Assembly (NCBI GenBank): GCA_046566095.1
Contig: JBKHXI010000189.1
Coordinates: 1 to 17,814 of the forward strand
Length of the DNA: 17,814 bases
Source: CAMPJU01 sp046566095
GTDB lineage: Bacteria > Pseudomonadota > Gammaproteobacteria > Xanthomonadales > Xanthomonadaceae
Direction: 5' to 3'
Shown in pieces: positions 7,988 through 15,430 of this stretch. A model generated the notes under the pieces. The model saw nothing but the letters and a program-made list of their open reading frames with translations, had not been told where the DNA came from and did no database searches. The position numbers and the translations under genes were made by a program. Numbering within the stretch: the stretch's first letter is position 1; each line of letters starts with the position of its first letter.

Positions 7988-9547
7988 GTGCCGCCATCCG
8001 CGCCGCCGCACCCCCGCCCCCGGCCGCTGCTGTTGCTGATCCTGGACGGCTGGGGCCACCGCGAGGCGGCGGAGGACAACGCCTTGGCGCAGGCGCGGCT
8101 GCCGAACTGGCGGCGGCTGTGGCGGGAGGCGCCGCACACCCTGATCCACACCGAAGGCCGCCACGTCGGCCTGCCGGACGGGCAGATGGGCAATTCCGAG
8201 GTCGGGCACATGAACCTGGGCGCCGGCCGCATCGTCTACCAGGACCTGACCCGGATCGACGCGGCGATCGAGGACGGCAGCTTCTTCGGCAACGCCCAGC
8301 TGCGCGCCGCCTGCCAGGCCGCGCGCGACGGCGACGCCACCCTGCACCTGCTCGGCCTGGTCTCGCCCGGCGGCGTCCACAGCCACGAGCGGCACCTGCT
8401 GGCGATGCTGGAGCTGGCGCGCCGCGAGGGCGTGCCGCGGGTCGCCGTGCACGCCTTCCTCGACGGCCGCGACACCCCGCCGCGCTCGGCGCGGCCGAGC
8501 CTGGAGGCGCTGCACGCCGCCTGCGCGGCCGCCGGCAACGCCCGCATCGCCAGCGTCGGCGGCCGCTACTGGGCCATGGACCGGGACCGCCGCTGGGACC
8601 GCCTGCGCCGCGCCTGGGACGCGATTGTCGAGGCCCGCGCCGACCACGCCGCCGACGATGCGATGGCGGCGCTGGCGGCCGCCTACGACCGCGGCGAGGG
8701 CGACGAATTCGTGGCCCCGACCGTCGTCGCCGGCGGCGCGCCGGTGCGCGACGGCGATGCGGTGGTGTTCCTGAACTTCCGCGCCGACCGCGCGCGCCAG
8801 CTCGCCGCCGCCTTCGTCGACCCGGCGTTCGACGGCTTCCAGGCGCGCCGCCCGGCGCTGTCGCGCTTCGTGTGCCTGACCGAATACGACGCCAGTCTGC
8901 CGGCGCCGGTCGCGTTCCCGCCCGAGGACCTGCGCAACAGCCTGGGCGAGGTGATCGCCGACCACGGCCTGACCCAGCTGCGGATCGCCGAGACCGAGAA
9001 GTACGCGCACGTCACCTTCTTCTTCAGCGGCGGCCGCGAGGCGCCCTGGCCGGGCGAAGAGCGCATCCTGGTGCCCAGCCCGCAGGTCGCCACCTACGAC
9101 CTGCAGCCGGAGATGAGCCTGCCGGAGCTGACCCGGCGCCTGGTCGCGGCGATCGACGGCGGCGGCTTCGACCTGATCGTCTGCAACATCGCCAACCCCG
9201 ACATGGTCGGCCACACCGGCAATTTCGAGGCCGCGGTCCGGGCCGCCGAGGCGGTGGACCAGGCGCTGGGCGCGATCGAGGCGGCGCTGCGCCGCGCCGG
9301 CGGCGCGCTGCTGGTGACCGCCGACCACGGCAACCTGGAGATGATGCGCGACCCCGACACCGGCCAGCCGCACACCGCGCACACCGTCGGCCCGGTCCCG
9401 CTGGTCTACCGGGGCCCGCGCCCGGCCGGCCTGCGCGAGGGCGGCGCGCTGCGCGACGTGGCCCCGACCGTGCTCGACCTGCTCGGCCTGCCGCAGCCGG
9501 CCGAGATGACCGGGCGCAGCCTGCTGGTGGCCGCGGACGCCGGCTGA
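7988..9547 (+). CDS. gpmI: 2,3-bisphosphoglycerate-independent phosphoglycerate mutase
   Basis: This is a 519-residue cytoplasmic enzyme that interconverts 3- and 2-phosphoglycerate in glycolysis and gluconeogenesis through a phosphoserine intermediate, using two Mn ions. The alkaline-phosphatase-like metal site is complete: Asp20 (LILDGWG), the phosphorylated Ser70 (GQMGNSEVGHMNLGAGR), Asp405 and His409 (NPDMVGHTGN), Asp446-His447 (VTADHGNLEMM) and His465 (HTAHT). The substrate-domain motifs FLDGRDTPPRSA, GRYWAMDRDRRWDR and FLNFRADRARQL are present. Length is normal for the family. The GTG start at 7988 was chosen because GGGAAG lies 7 nt upstream and the N-terminus is then of family length; an in-frame ATG at 7895 would lie upstream of the -10 box. 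The stop overlaps the envC start (TGATG). Confidence 0.97.
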   Translation: MPPSAPPHPRPRPLLLLILDGWGHREAAEDNALAQARLPNWRRLWREAPHTLIHTEGRHVGLPDGQMGNSEVGHMNLGAGRIVYQDLTRIDAAIEDGSFFGNAQLRAACQAARDGDATLHLLGLVSPGGVHSHERHLLAMLELARREGVPRVAVHAFLDGRDTPPRSARPSLEALHAACAAAGNARIASVGGRYWAMDRDRRWDRLRRAWDAIVEARADHAADDAMAALAAAYDRGEGDEFVAPTVVAGGAPVRDGDAVVFLNFRADRARQLAAAFVDPAFDGFQARRPALSRFVCLTEYDASLPAPVAFPPEDLRNSLGEVIADHGLTQLRIAETEKYAHVTFFFSGGREAPWPGEERILVPSPQVATYDLQPEMSLPELTRRLVAAIDGGGFDLIVCNIANPDMVGHTGNFEAAVRAAEAVDQALGAIEAALRRAGGALLVTADHGNLEMMRDPDTGQPHTAHTVGPVPLVYRGPRPAGLREGGALRDVAPTVLDLLGLPQPAEMTGRSLLVAADAG

Positions 9548-10767
9548 TGCCGCGCCTGCGCGCCGCCGTCGCCGCCTGCGCGTTCGCCCTGGCGTCGGCG
9601 CTGGCCGCCGTCGCCGCGGCCCAGGACAGCCGCGAGGCGCAGCAGCGGCTGGAGAAGCTGCGCGGCGAACTGAAGACCATCGCCGGCGACCGCCGCAGGC
9701 TGGAAGGCGAACGCGGCGCCGCCGCGCGCGCGCTGCGCCGCGCCGACGAGCAGGTGGCGGCCAGCGCGCGCCGGCTCGCCGAACTGGACGCATCGATCGC
9801 GCGCGAGCGCGAGGCGCTCGCCGGGCTGCGGCTGCGCCGGGCGCAACTGGACGAGCGCCTGTCCGACCAGCGCGCCGCCCTCGCCGCCCTGCTGCGCGCG
9901 GCCTACACCGTCGGCGACGCCGCCGCGCTCAAGCTGCTGCTGGCCCAGGACCGGGTGGCCGACGGCCAGCGCCTGCTGGCCTGGCACGGCTACCTGCAGC
10001 GCGACCGCGCGCGCCGCATCGCCGCGCTGGCACGCGAGCTCGAACAGCTGGCGGCGGTGGAACGCGAGATCGGCGAACGCAGCCGGGCCCTGGACCAGGC
10101 GCGCGACGCGCAGCAGCGGCAGCTGGCGCAGCTGGAGGCCGACCGCAAGGCGCGCGCGTCCACCCTGGCGCAGCTGGAGGCGCGCTACCGCGACCGCCGC
10201 CAGCGCGAACAGGCGCTCGGGCGCGACGCCCGCGCGCTGGAGCAGCTGCTCACCCGCCTGCGCGCCGCCGCCGCGCGGGCCGAGCGCGAACGCCGCGCCG
10301 CCGCCGCCCGCGCCGCCGCGGCCCGGTCCTCCGGCGCTGCGCCCGCCACGCCGGCGGCCGCGCCCGCGGCCGCCGGCCCCGCGATCAGCGCCAGCCTCGG
10401 CTGGCCGCTCAGCGGCACCCTGGTCAGCGGCTACGGCAGCCCGCTGCCGGGCGGCCGCCGCAGCGAGGGCGTGACCATCGCCGCCGCCGCCGGCACCGAG
10501 GTGCGCGCGGTGGCCGACGGCAAGGTGGTGTTCGCCGACTGGATGAACGGCTACGGCCTGATCCTGATCGTCGACCACGGCAACGGCCTGATGAGCCTGT
10601 ACGCGCACAACGACGCGCTGTTGCGCGACCCGGGCGACAGCGTCCGCCGCGGCGATCCGGTGGCGCGGGTCGGCACCTCCGGCGGCCAGGGACGGCCGGC
10701 CCTGTACTTCGAGCTGCGCCGCGACGGCCGGCCGGTCGACCCGGGCGGCTGGCTGCAGCGGCGTTGA
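9547..10767 (+). CDS. envC: EnvC-type murein hydrolase activator (LytM domain)
   Basis: This is a 406-residue periplasmic protein that in other bacteria activates peptidoglycan amidases at the division septum under FtsEX control. Residues 1-25 are a signal peptide. Residues about 27-260 are long heptad-rich coiled coil, very rich in Ala, Arg, Glu and Gln. An Ala/Pro linker (261-282) leads to the M23/LytM domain (about 283-403). That domain follows EnvC closely (ADGKVVFADWMNGYGL, GGQGRPALYFELRRDG). As in other EnvC proteins the zinc ligands are lost: the HxxxD positions are Ser306 and Thr310, and the last His-x-His reads Ala-Leu-Tyr387. It is therefore an activator rather than an active endopeptidase. 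Its ATG shares a base with the gpmI stop, implying translational coupling. Start choice is firm. Confidence 0.95.
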   Translation: MPRLRAAVAACAFALASALAAVAAAQDSREAQQRLEKLRGELKTIAGDRRRLEGERGAAARALRRADEQVAASARRLAELDASIAREREALAGLRLRRAQLDERLSDQRAALAALLRAAYTVGDAAALKLLLAQDRVADGQRLLAWHGYLQRDRARRIAALARELEQLAAVEREIGERSRALDQARDAQQRQLAQLEADRKARASTLAQLEARYRDRRQREQALGRDARALEQLLTRLRAAAARAERERRAAAARAAAARSSGAAPATPAAAPAAAGPAISASLGWPLSGTLVSGYGSPLPGGRRSEGVTIAAAAGTEVRAVADGKVVFADWMNGYGLILIVDHGNGLMSLYAHNDALLRDPGDSVRRGDPVARVGTSGGQGRPALYFELRRDGRPVDPGGWLQRR

Positions 10768-10894
10768 CGCGGCCCCGCACCGCCGGTGAACGCCGGCCCG
10801 GCCGAACCCGCACGCCGGCGCGCGGTCGGATATGGTGGCCTTCCCGCCCGGCGCGGCCCCGCCGCGTCCCGTACCGTCGATCCGGAGCCATCGC

Positions 10895-12277
10895 ATGCGC
10901 CTGACCCCCGCCGCCCTGCCGTTCGCACTGGCCGCCGCCCTCGCCATGGCCGCGGCGCCGTCGTCCGCGCAGGATGCGCCGGCGCCGGCCGCCGCGGACG
11001 CGCAGGACCAGGCGGAGCCGGCGTCCGGCGAGGACGCCAGCAGCCTGCCGCTGGCCGAGATCCGCCGCTACGTCGCGGTCTACAACGCGATCCGCCAGGC
11101 CTATGTCGACCCGGTCGAGGACGCCGAGCTGATGCAGTCGGCGATCCGCGGCCTGCTGCTCGACCTCGACCCGCACAGCGCCTACCTCGACCGTCGCGAC
11201 GCGGAGACCTTCAACGAGCGCGCCACCGGCGCCTACGACGGCATCGGCGTGGAACTGCTGCGCCAGCCCGACAAGACCCTGCTGATCATCGCGCCGATCG
11301 ACGACACGCCCGCCGCGCGCGCCGGCATCAAGGCCGGCGACGTGGTGGTGGCGATCGACGGCAAGCCGGTCGAGGACGGCAGCGAGGCCTCCGAGCCGCT
11401 GCGCGGTCCGCCCGGCAGCAAGGTGGTGCTGACCATCCGCCGCGAGGGCCGGCCCGAGCCGTTCGACGTCACCGTGGTGCGCGACACCATCCGCGTGGCC
11501 AGCGTGCGCGGGCGCATGCTCGAGCCCGGCTTCGGCTACCTGCGGGTGAGCGTGTTCCAGGCCGATACCGGCAGCGATTTCGCCAGCCGGGTCGACCGGC
11601 TCAAGGCCGAGGCCGGCGGAAAGCTCCGCGGACTGGTCATCGACCTGCGCAGCAACCCTGGTGGGCTGCTCACTTCCGCGGTGCAGATCGCCGACGAACT
11701 GCTCGACCGCGGCACCATCGTCAGCACCCGCGGCCGGCTGCCGGTGAGCGACACCCGGTTCAGCGCCACCCCCGGCGACCGCCTCGACGGCGCCCCGGTG
11801 GTGGTGCTGGTCGACGCCGGCTCGGCCAGCGCCTCGGAGGTGCTGGCCGGCGCGCTGCGCGACCACGGCCGCGCGCGCGTGGTCGGCAGCCGCACCTTCG
11901 GCAAGGGCTCGGTGCAGACGGTGCTGCCGCTGGACAACGGCGATTCGGTCAAGCTCACCACCGCCCGCTACTACACGCCGGACGGCACCTCGATCCAGGC
12001 GCGCGGCATCGAGCCGGACGTGCTGCTGCGCGCCGCCGACGGCGAGGGCGAAGACGTCGCGGCCGGCGCGATCGTGCGAGAGGCCAGCCTGCCGCGGCAC
12101 CTGCGCGGCGATGCGGCCGACGCGCAGCAGGAGGCGCAGGCGCACGCCCCCGGCGAGGTGCTCGAGGGCGAGGCCCCGGTCGCCGCGGCCCTGGCCGAAC
12201 TCAAGGCGATGGCGGCAGGTTCGCGCCGCCCGGCAACGCAAGCCACGCAAGGGTCGCAGGCGACGGCGCGCCGTTAG
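10895..12277 (+). CDS. ctpA: C-terminal processing serine protease (S41), CtpA type
   Basis: This is a 460-residue periplasmic protease. Residues 1-25 are a signal peptide (LAMAAAPSSAQ), an acidic Ala-rich linker follows, and a PDZ domain spans about 112-200 (GIGVELL, AGIKAGDVVVAIDGKPV). The S41 core carries the Ser-Lys dyad: Ser312 in GSASASEV and Lys337 in TFGKGSVQ, 25 residues apart as in E. coli Prc. Other core motifs are GYLRVSVF and LRSNPGG. The C-terminal 75 residues are Ala/Glu-rich and low complexity. The start at 10895 has GGAG 7 nt upstream. It lies 127 nt after envC on the same strand. In Pseudomonas aeruginosa the gpmI, envC-like and ctpA genes are also neighbours, and CtpA there degrades peptidoglycan hydrolases, which fits a joint role in limiting cell-wall cleavage. 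It may share the operon or use a weak TATGGT box at 10831. Confidence 0.94.
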   Translation: MRLTPAALPFALAAALAMAAAPSSAQDAPAPAAADAQDQAEPASGEDASSLPLAEIRRYVAVYNAIRQAYVDPVEDAELMQSAIRGLLLDLDPHSAYLDRRDAETFNERATGAYDGIGVELLRQPDKTLLIIAPIDDTPAARAGIKAGDVVVAIDGKPVEDGSEASEPLRGPPGSKVVLTIRREGRPEPFDVTVVRDTIRVASVRGRMLEPGFGYLRVSVFQADTGSDFASRVDRLKAEAGGKLRGLVIDLRSNPGGLLTSAVQIADELLDRGTIVSTRGRLPVSDTRFSATPGDRLDGAPVVVLVDAGSASASEVLAGALRDHGRARVVGSRTFGKGSVQTVLPLDNGDSVKLTTARYYTPDGTSIQARGIEPDVLLRAADGEGEDVAAGAIVREASLPRHLRGDAADAQQEAQAHAPGEVLEGEAPVAAALAELKAMAAGSRRPATQATQGSQATARR

Positions 12278-12325
12278 CCCGCGTTCGCGTCCGCGCGTCC
12301 CGGGACGCAAGCGGCATCAGGCAAG

Positions 12326-12474
12326 CGTCGCAAGGGAAACTGCCATCCCGAGCGAAGCGAAGTGGTGCGGCGCGGCCGCTCCGAATCACCAATCACGTCG
12401 CAAGGGAAACTGTCATCCTGAGCGAAGCGAAGGATCTGCTTGCAAGCGGGTTCCTCGCTGCGCTCGGAACGACA
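12326..12474. repeat. Palindromic repeat element with an extra tandem half
   Basis: The core (12411-12474) is a 64-bp imperfect palindrome. The left arm TGTCATCCTGAGCGAAGCGA is mirrored by the right arm TCGCTGCGCTCGGAACGACA, around the perfect centre GCTTGCAAGC (12438-12447). A 36-bp left-arm unit also occurs as two direct copies exactly 70 bp apart (12326-12361 and 12396-12431) with only two mismatches. The GTCATCCTGAGCG...AAGGATCT type motif is a dispersed intergenic repeat in many bacteria. It fills the gap between the convergent ctpA and DUF1820 genes and may act as a bidirectional terminator; no T tract is present. Confidence 0.8.
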
Positions 12475-12503
12475 ACGGGGCGTGGACCTGCGGAAGACGC
12501 CCG

Positions 12504-12827
12504 CTACCCGCGCGGGCGCGCCGGCAGCGGGAACGGCGTCACCACCTTCTCGCCGGTGGCGGCGTCGCGGATGGCCGAAGTTCCCTTGCGCTCGACTTCC
12601 TCGATGCGGACGATGCTGTGCATCGGCAGGTGCAGCGCGCTGGTGCCGCCGAACTCGTCGCGCAGCCGCTCCTCGGTCGGGTCGACCACCACGCCCGCGT
12701 GCACGTCGAACACCAGCTCGCGGATCTCGGTGAAGCCCCACAGCGCGCCGCTGGCGACCTGGCGCGCGTACAGCTCGTACACCTTGCCGGCGTTGAGGAA
12801 GGTCACCTTGTACAGCGGCTTGGCCAT
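12504..12827 (-). CDS. DUF1820 family protein
   Basis: This is a 107-residue cytoplasmic protein with no signal peptide or membrane span. It matches the DUF1820 pattern of gammaproteobacteria: MAKPLYKVTFLNAGKVYELYARQV at the N-terminus, then LWGFTEIRELVFD (29-41), VVVDPTEERLRDEF (46-59) and LPMHSIVRIEEVERKGT (67-83). The last 20 residues are a family-variable tail. Function is unknown in the family. The start at 12827 gives the family's N-terminus, and the ribosome site is weak. It follows the rhomboid gene by 68 nt on the same strand, so the two may share a transcript. Its stop lies 30 nt from the palindromic repeat. Confidence 0.9.
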   Translation of the reverse strand: MAKPLYKVTFLNAGKVYELYARQVASGALWGFTEIRELVFDVHAGVVVDPTEERLRDEFGGTSALHLPMHSIVRIEEVERKGTSAIRDAATGEKVVTPFPLPARPRG

Positions 12828-12895
12828 GCGCCCATTATCCGCCGATCCGGCGCCGGCGCGCGCGGCCGGCGGCAGCCGCGGCGTCCGCCGCCCGC

Positions 12896-13591
12896 TCAAC
12901 GGCCGCGGCGCTGGCGCCGCAGGCGGCGTGCGATGCCGGCGCGCGCGACCAGCGCGAACCCCACCCCGAAGGCGAAGCCGCCCAGGTGCGCGATCCAGGC
13001 CACCACGCCGAAGGCCGGCCCGACGAAGGTGAACACCAGCTGCAGCACCGCCCAGATGCCGATCAGCACGTAGGCAGGCGCGCGCACGAACTGCAGGAAC
13101 AGGCCCAGCGGCAGCACCACCCCGAGGCGGGCGCCGGGGAACAGCGCCATGTAGGCGCCGATCACCGCCGACACCGCGCCGCTGGCGCCGATGATCACCC
13201 GGTCCGGGGTCTGGATGCCGCCGATCGCGGCCAGGTTGGCGGCCGCGCCCCCGAGCAGGAACAGCAGCAGGAAGCGCCAGGCGCCCATCGCCCGCTCCGC
13301 CGGCAGGCCGAACACCAGCAGGAAGGCCAGGTTGCCCAGCAGGTGCCCCCAGTCGGCATGCAGGAACGGCGCGGTCAGCAGCCGCAGCGCTTCGCCTTCG
13401 GCCAGCGCCGTGCGCCAGGACCCCGGCGCCACCAGCGAGCCGGACAGGGCGCCCCATTCCAGCAGCAGCGCGCGCTGCGCGGCCGATTCCAGGGCCAGGG
13501 TCCACAGCCAGGCCGCGGCCAGCAGCGCCAGCAGCAGCGGGCTGGCCCAGCGGATGCCCGGCTTCTGCCGCGATGGGATGTCCACGAACAT
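12896..13591 (-). CDS. Rhomboid family intramembrane serine protease
   Basis: This is a 231-residue polytopic inner-membrane protease that cuts substrates within or near the membrane. About six hydrophobic spans are visible, the first at residues 18-34 and the last at about 195-216. The rhomboid signature is complete: HxxxN at His83-Asn87 (HADWGHLLGNLAF), the nucleophile Ser137 in GASGAVSAVIGAYMAL, and the catalytic His202 in AHLGGFAFG. The large L1 loop between the first two spans is present (about 36-72). The C-terminus is a short Arg-rich cytoplasmic tail. The natural substrate is unknown. The start at 13591 puts a short hydrophilic N-terminus before the first span; the ribosome site is weak. 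It probably heads a two-gene unit with the DUF1820 gene and is divergent from the FadL gene across 249 bp. Confidence 0.93.
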   Translation of the reverse strand: MFVDIPSRQKPGIRWASPLLLALLAAAWLWTLALESAAQRALLLEWGALSGSLVAPGSWRTALAEGEALRLLTAPFLHADWGHLLGNLAFLLVFGLPAERAMGAWRFLLLFLLGGAAANLAAIGGIQTPDRVIIGASGAVSAVIGAYMALFPGARLGVVLPLGLFLQFVRAPAYVLIGIWAVLQLVFTFVGPAFGVVAWIAHLGGFAFGVGFALVARAGIARRLRRQRRGR

Positions 13592-13703
13592 CGGTCGGGT
13601 CCGGATCCTGCGGCGCGCGCTGGGCCGCAGGATAGTGAATGCCGGCCCGGCCTGTCAGCGCCGTCGCGCACGGCCCGCATTCGCGCCCTGCCCGGGGCGG
13701 CGC

Positions 13704-13709
13704 TATATT
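13704..13709 (+). promoter_or_regulatory. -10 box of the FadL-family gene (candidate)
   Basis: CGCTATATTGC holds TATATT, five of six matches to TATAAT, in an otherwise GC-rich gap. No clear -35 is seen. A leader of about 125 nt would precede the ATG at 13841. The box sits just before a 16-bp palindrome. Confidence 0.4.
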
Positions 13710-13715
13710 GCATAC

Positions 13716-13731
13716 GCCGACGTACGTCGGC
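13716..13731. promoter_or_regulatory. 16-bp perfect palindrome at the predicted FadL transcription start
   Basis: GCCGACGTACGTCGGC is self-complementary over all 16 bases, with no loop, which suits a dimeric repressor better than a hairpin. It begins 6 nt after the TATATT box, so it would cover the transcription start. A fatty-acid or xenobiotic-responsive repressor is a reasonable guess given the gene behind it, but nothing in the sequence names the regulator. Confidence 0.45.
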
Positions 13732-13840
13732 CCGGTCGGCGGCCGCGCCGCGACCAGCGTGCAGGGGGAGGGGGCGCCGCGCGCCTTCGACGACAACGGC
13801 AGGTGCCGGCAGCGCCGGCGCCCGGATGGAGACAGTGCGC

Positions 13841-15187
13841 ATGGAATTGCAGTCCCGTTCTTCGTTTCCGCATCGCGTTCTGGTTCTGGGCGTGGCCGCG
13901 GCGCTCGCCGCCGGCGACGCGGCGGCCGCCGGCTTCCAGCTCAAGGAAAACAGCGTGCGTTCGCTGGGCAGCGCCTTCGCCGGTTCCGGCGTCAAGGAAG
14001 GCGACGCCGCGGTGGTGGTCAACAACCCCGCGGCGATGACCGGCCTGGAGGGCACCACGGTCCAGGCCGACGTGAGCGTGATCGACCTCAACTACCGATT
14101 CCGCGGCAGCGGCAGTGACGCCTTCGGCCGCCCGCTGTCGGGCGGCGACGGCGGAAACGCCGGCGGGGTGACGCCGGTGCCCGCGTTCTCGGCGGTGCGC
14201 AGGCTCGACAACGGCATCGCGCTGGGCGCGATGCTGAGCGTGCCGTTCGGCCTGAAGACCGAATACGAGCCCGGCTGGGTGGGGCGCTATTTCGCGCGGA
14301 CCTCGGAAGTGCGGATCGTCGACCTGACGTTCGCGGCGGCCTTCGACCTGGGCGAGCGCCTGGCCCTGGGCGTGGGCGTGATCCATTCCAGTGCCGAGGT
14401 GCTGCTGTCGAAGGAAGTCGACTTCGGCAGCCTGCTGTTCGCCGACCCGGCGACCCGGGCGCTGCCGTTCGCCCAGCCGCAGGCGCGCGACGGTTTCGTC
14501 GAGGTCGTCGGCGACGACCGCGGCATCGGCTGGCTGGCCGGCGCCCGCCTGCGCGCGACCGACCGGCTCACCCTCGGCCTGAGCCACCGCTCGGAAATCG
14601 ATTACGACCTGGCGGGCGAGGTCGACTGGACGGTGCCCGCCGACGTCGCCGCGGTGTTCGCGGCCAACCCCGGGAGCGCCGTCCTGTTCCAGGACGGCGG
14701 CGCCCGCGCCGCGGTGACCACCCCCGCGATCACCACGCTGTCGGCCAGCTACGCGGCCGGCGAGCGGCTGACGCTGCTGGGCACCGCGTCGCGCACCGGC
14801 TGGTCGACGCTCGACGAGTTGCGGATCGAGTTCGACAACCCGGACCCGGATGCGGTCGAGCCGTTCCGCTGGAAGGATTCGATGTTCTGGTCGCTGGGCG
14901 GCGAATACCGGCTCAACCCGGCCTGGACGCTGCGCGCCGGCATCGCCCGGGACCGGACCCCGACCAGCATCGAGCACCGCAGCCCGCGCCTGCCCGACGA
15001 CGACCGCACCTGGTATTCGCTGGGCGTCACCTGGCGGATGCGCGAGGCGCTGGACGTGCACTTCGCCCTGACCCGGATCGAGCCGGACGACCCGCGCGTG
15101 GACATCGCCAACGGCGGCAGCCGCATCGCCGGCCCGTTCGACGGCAACGCCAACCTGCTCGGCATCTCCACGCAATACCGCTTCTGA
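13841..15187 (+). CDS. FadL-family outer-membrane transporter
   Basis: This is a 448-residue outer-membrane beta-barrel of the FadL/TodX family, which takes up long-chain fatty acids or other hydrophobic compounds. Residues 1-30 are a signal peptide (VAAALAAGDAAAA). The mature start GFQLKENSVRSLGSAFAGSG and the NPA motif in VNNPAAMTGL (60-69) belong to the FadL hatch. Alternating hydrophobic strands run to the C-terminal ISTQYRF, ending in Phe as barrel-assembly substrates do. The ATG at 13841 has GGAG 9 nt upstream; a second ATG at 13826 lacks a site and overlaps it. E. coli FadL has a similar length. Substrate cannot be told from sequence. The gene stands alone: divergent from the rhomboid gene and convergent with putA across a repeat-filled gap. 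Confidence 0.93.
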   Translation: MELQSRSSFPHRVLVLGVAAALAAGDAAAAGFQLKENSVRSLGSAFAGSGVKEGDAAVVVNNPAAMTGLEGTTVQADVSVIDLNYRFRGSGSDAFGRPLSGGDGGNAGGVTPVPAFSAVRRLDNGIALGAMLSVPFGLKTEYEPGWVGRYFARTSEVRIVDLTFAAAFDLGERLALGVGVIHSSAEVLLSKEVDFGSLLFADPATRALPFAQPQARDGFVEVVGDDRGIGWLAGARLRATDRLTLGLSHRSEIDYDLAGEVDWTVPADVAAVFAANPGSAVLFQDGGARAAVTTPAITTLSASYAAGERLTLLGTASRTGWSTLDELRIEFDNPDPDAVEPFRWKDSMFWSLGGEYRLNPAWTLRAGIARDRTPTSIEHRSPRLPDDDRTWYSLGVTWRMREALDVHFALTRIEPDDPRVDIANGGSRIAGPFDGNANLLGISTQYRF

Positions 15188-15289
15188 GCGGCGGACCATC
15201 CAAGGGCGTGTCGCCCGACCGGGCGGCGCCGGCCCGCATTTGCAGGAGCTGCGTCCGCCGTGGCCTCGCGCGGGCCCGGGAGCCGCGAG

Positions 15290-15353
15290 GTCGCGGCTGA
15301 AGCCGCTCCTACAAACGCGGTGCTCCAAATGTAGGAGGGGCTTCAGCCCCGAC
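15290..15353. repeat. REP-like palindrome pair between fadL-type gene and putA
   Basis: Two hairpins in inverted orientation lie 18 bp apart. The first (15290-15311) folds GCGGCT-GA-AGCCGC (15293-15306) and is followed by the CTCCTAC box. The second (15331-15353) starts with GTAGGAG and folds GGGGCT-TC-AGCCCC (15337-15350). A possible degenerate third copy begins at 15241 (TGCAGGAGC). They share outer boxes with the doublet at 1267-1344. Lying between convergent genes, they may mark both transcript ends. The rest of the 243-bp gap (15188-15430) shows nothing else. Confidence 0.8.
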
Positions 15354-15430
15354 CGCCTGCGCCCGGCTCCGGATAGCGTGGGGTCGCAGCTTACGCAGCT
15401 GCTACAGCTGTTCCGGCGGGGGCGGGGCCG

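Noticed and set aside
10395..10767. envC as a broken peptidase because its zinc ligands are missing
   Set aside because: Loss of these ligands is normal for EnvC, which works as an activator; the domain is otherwise intact and full length.
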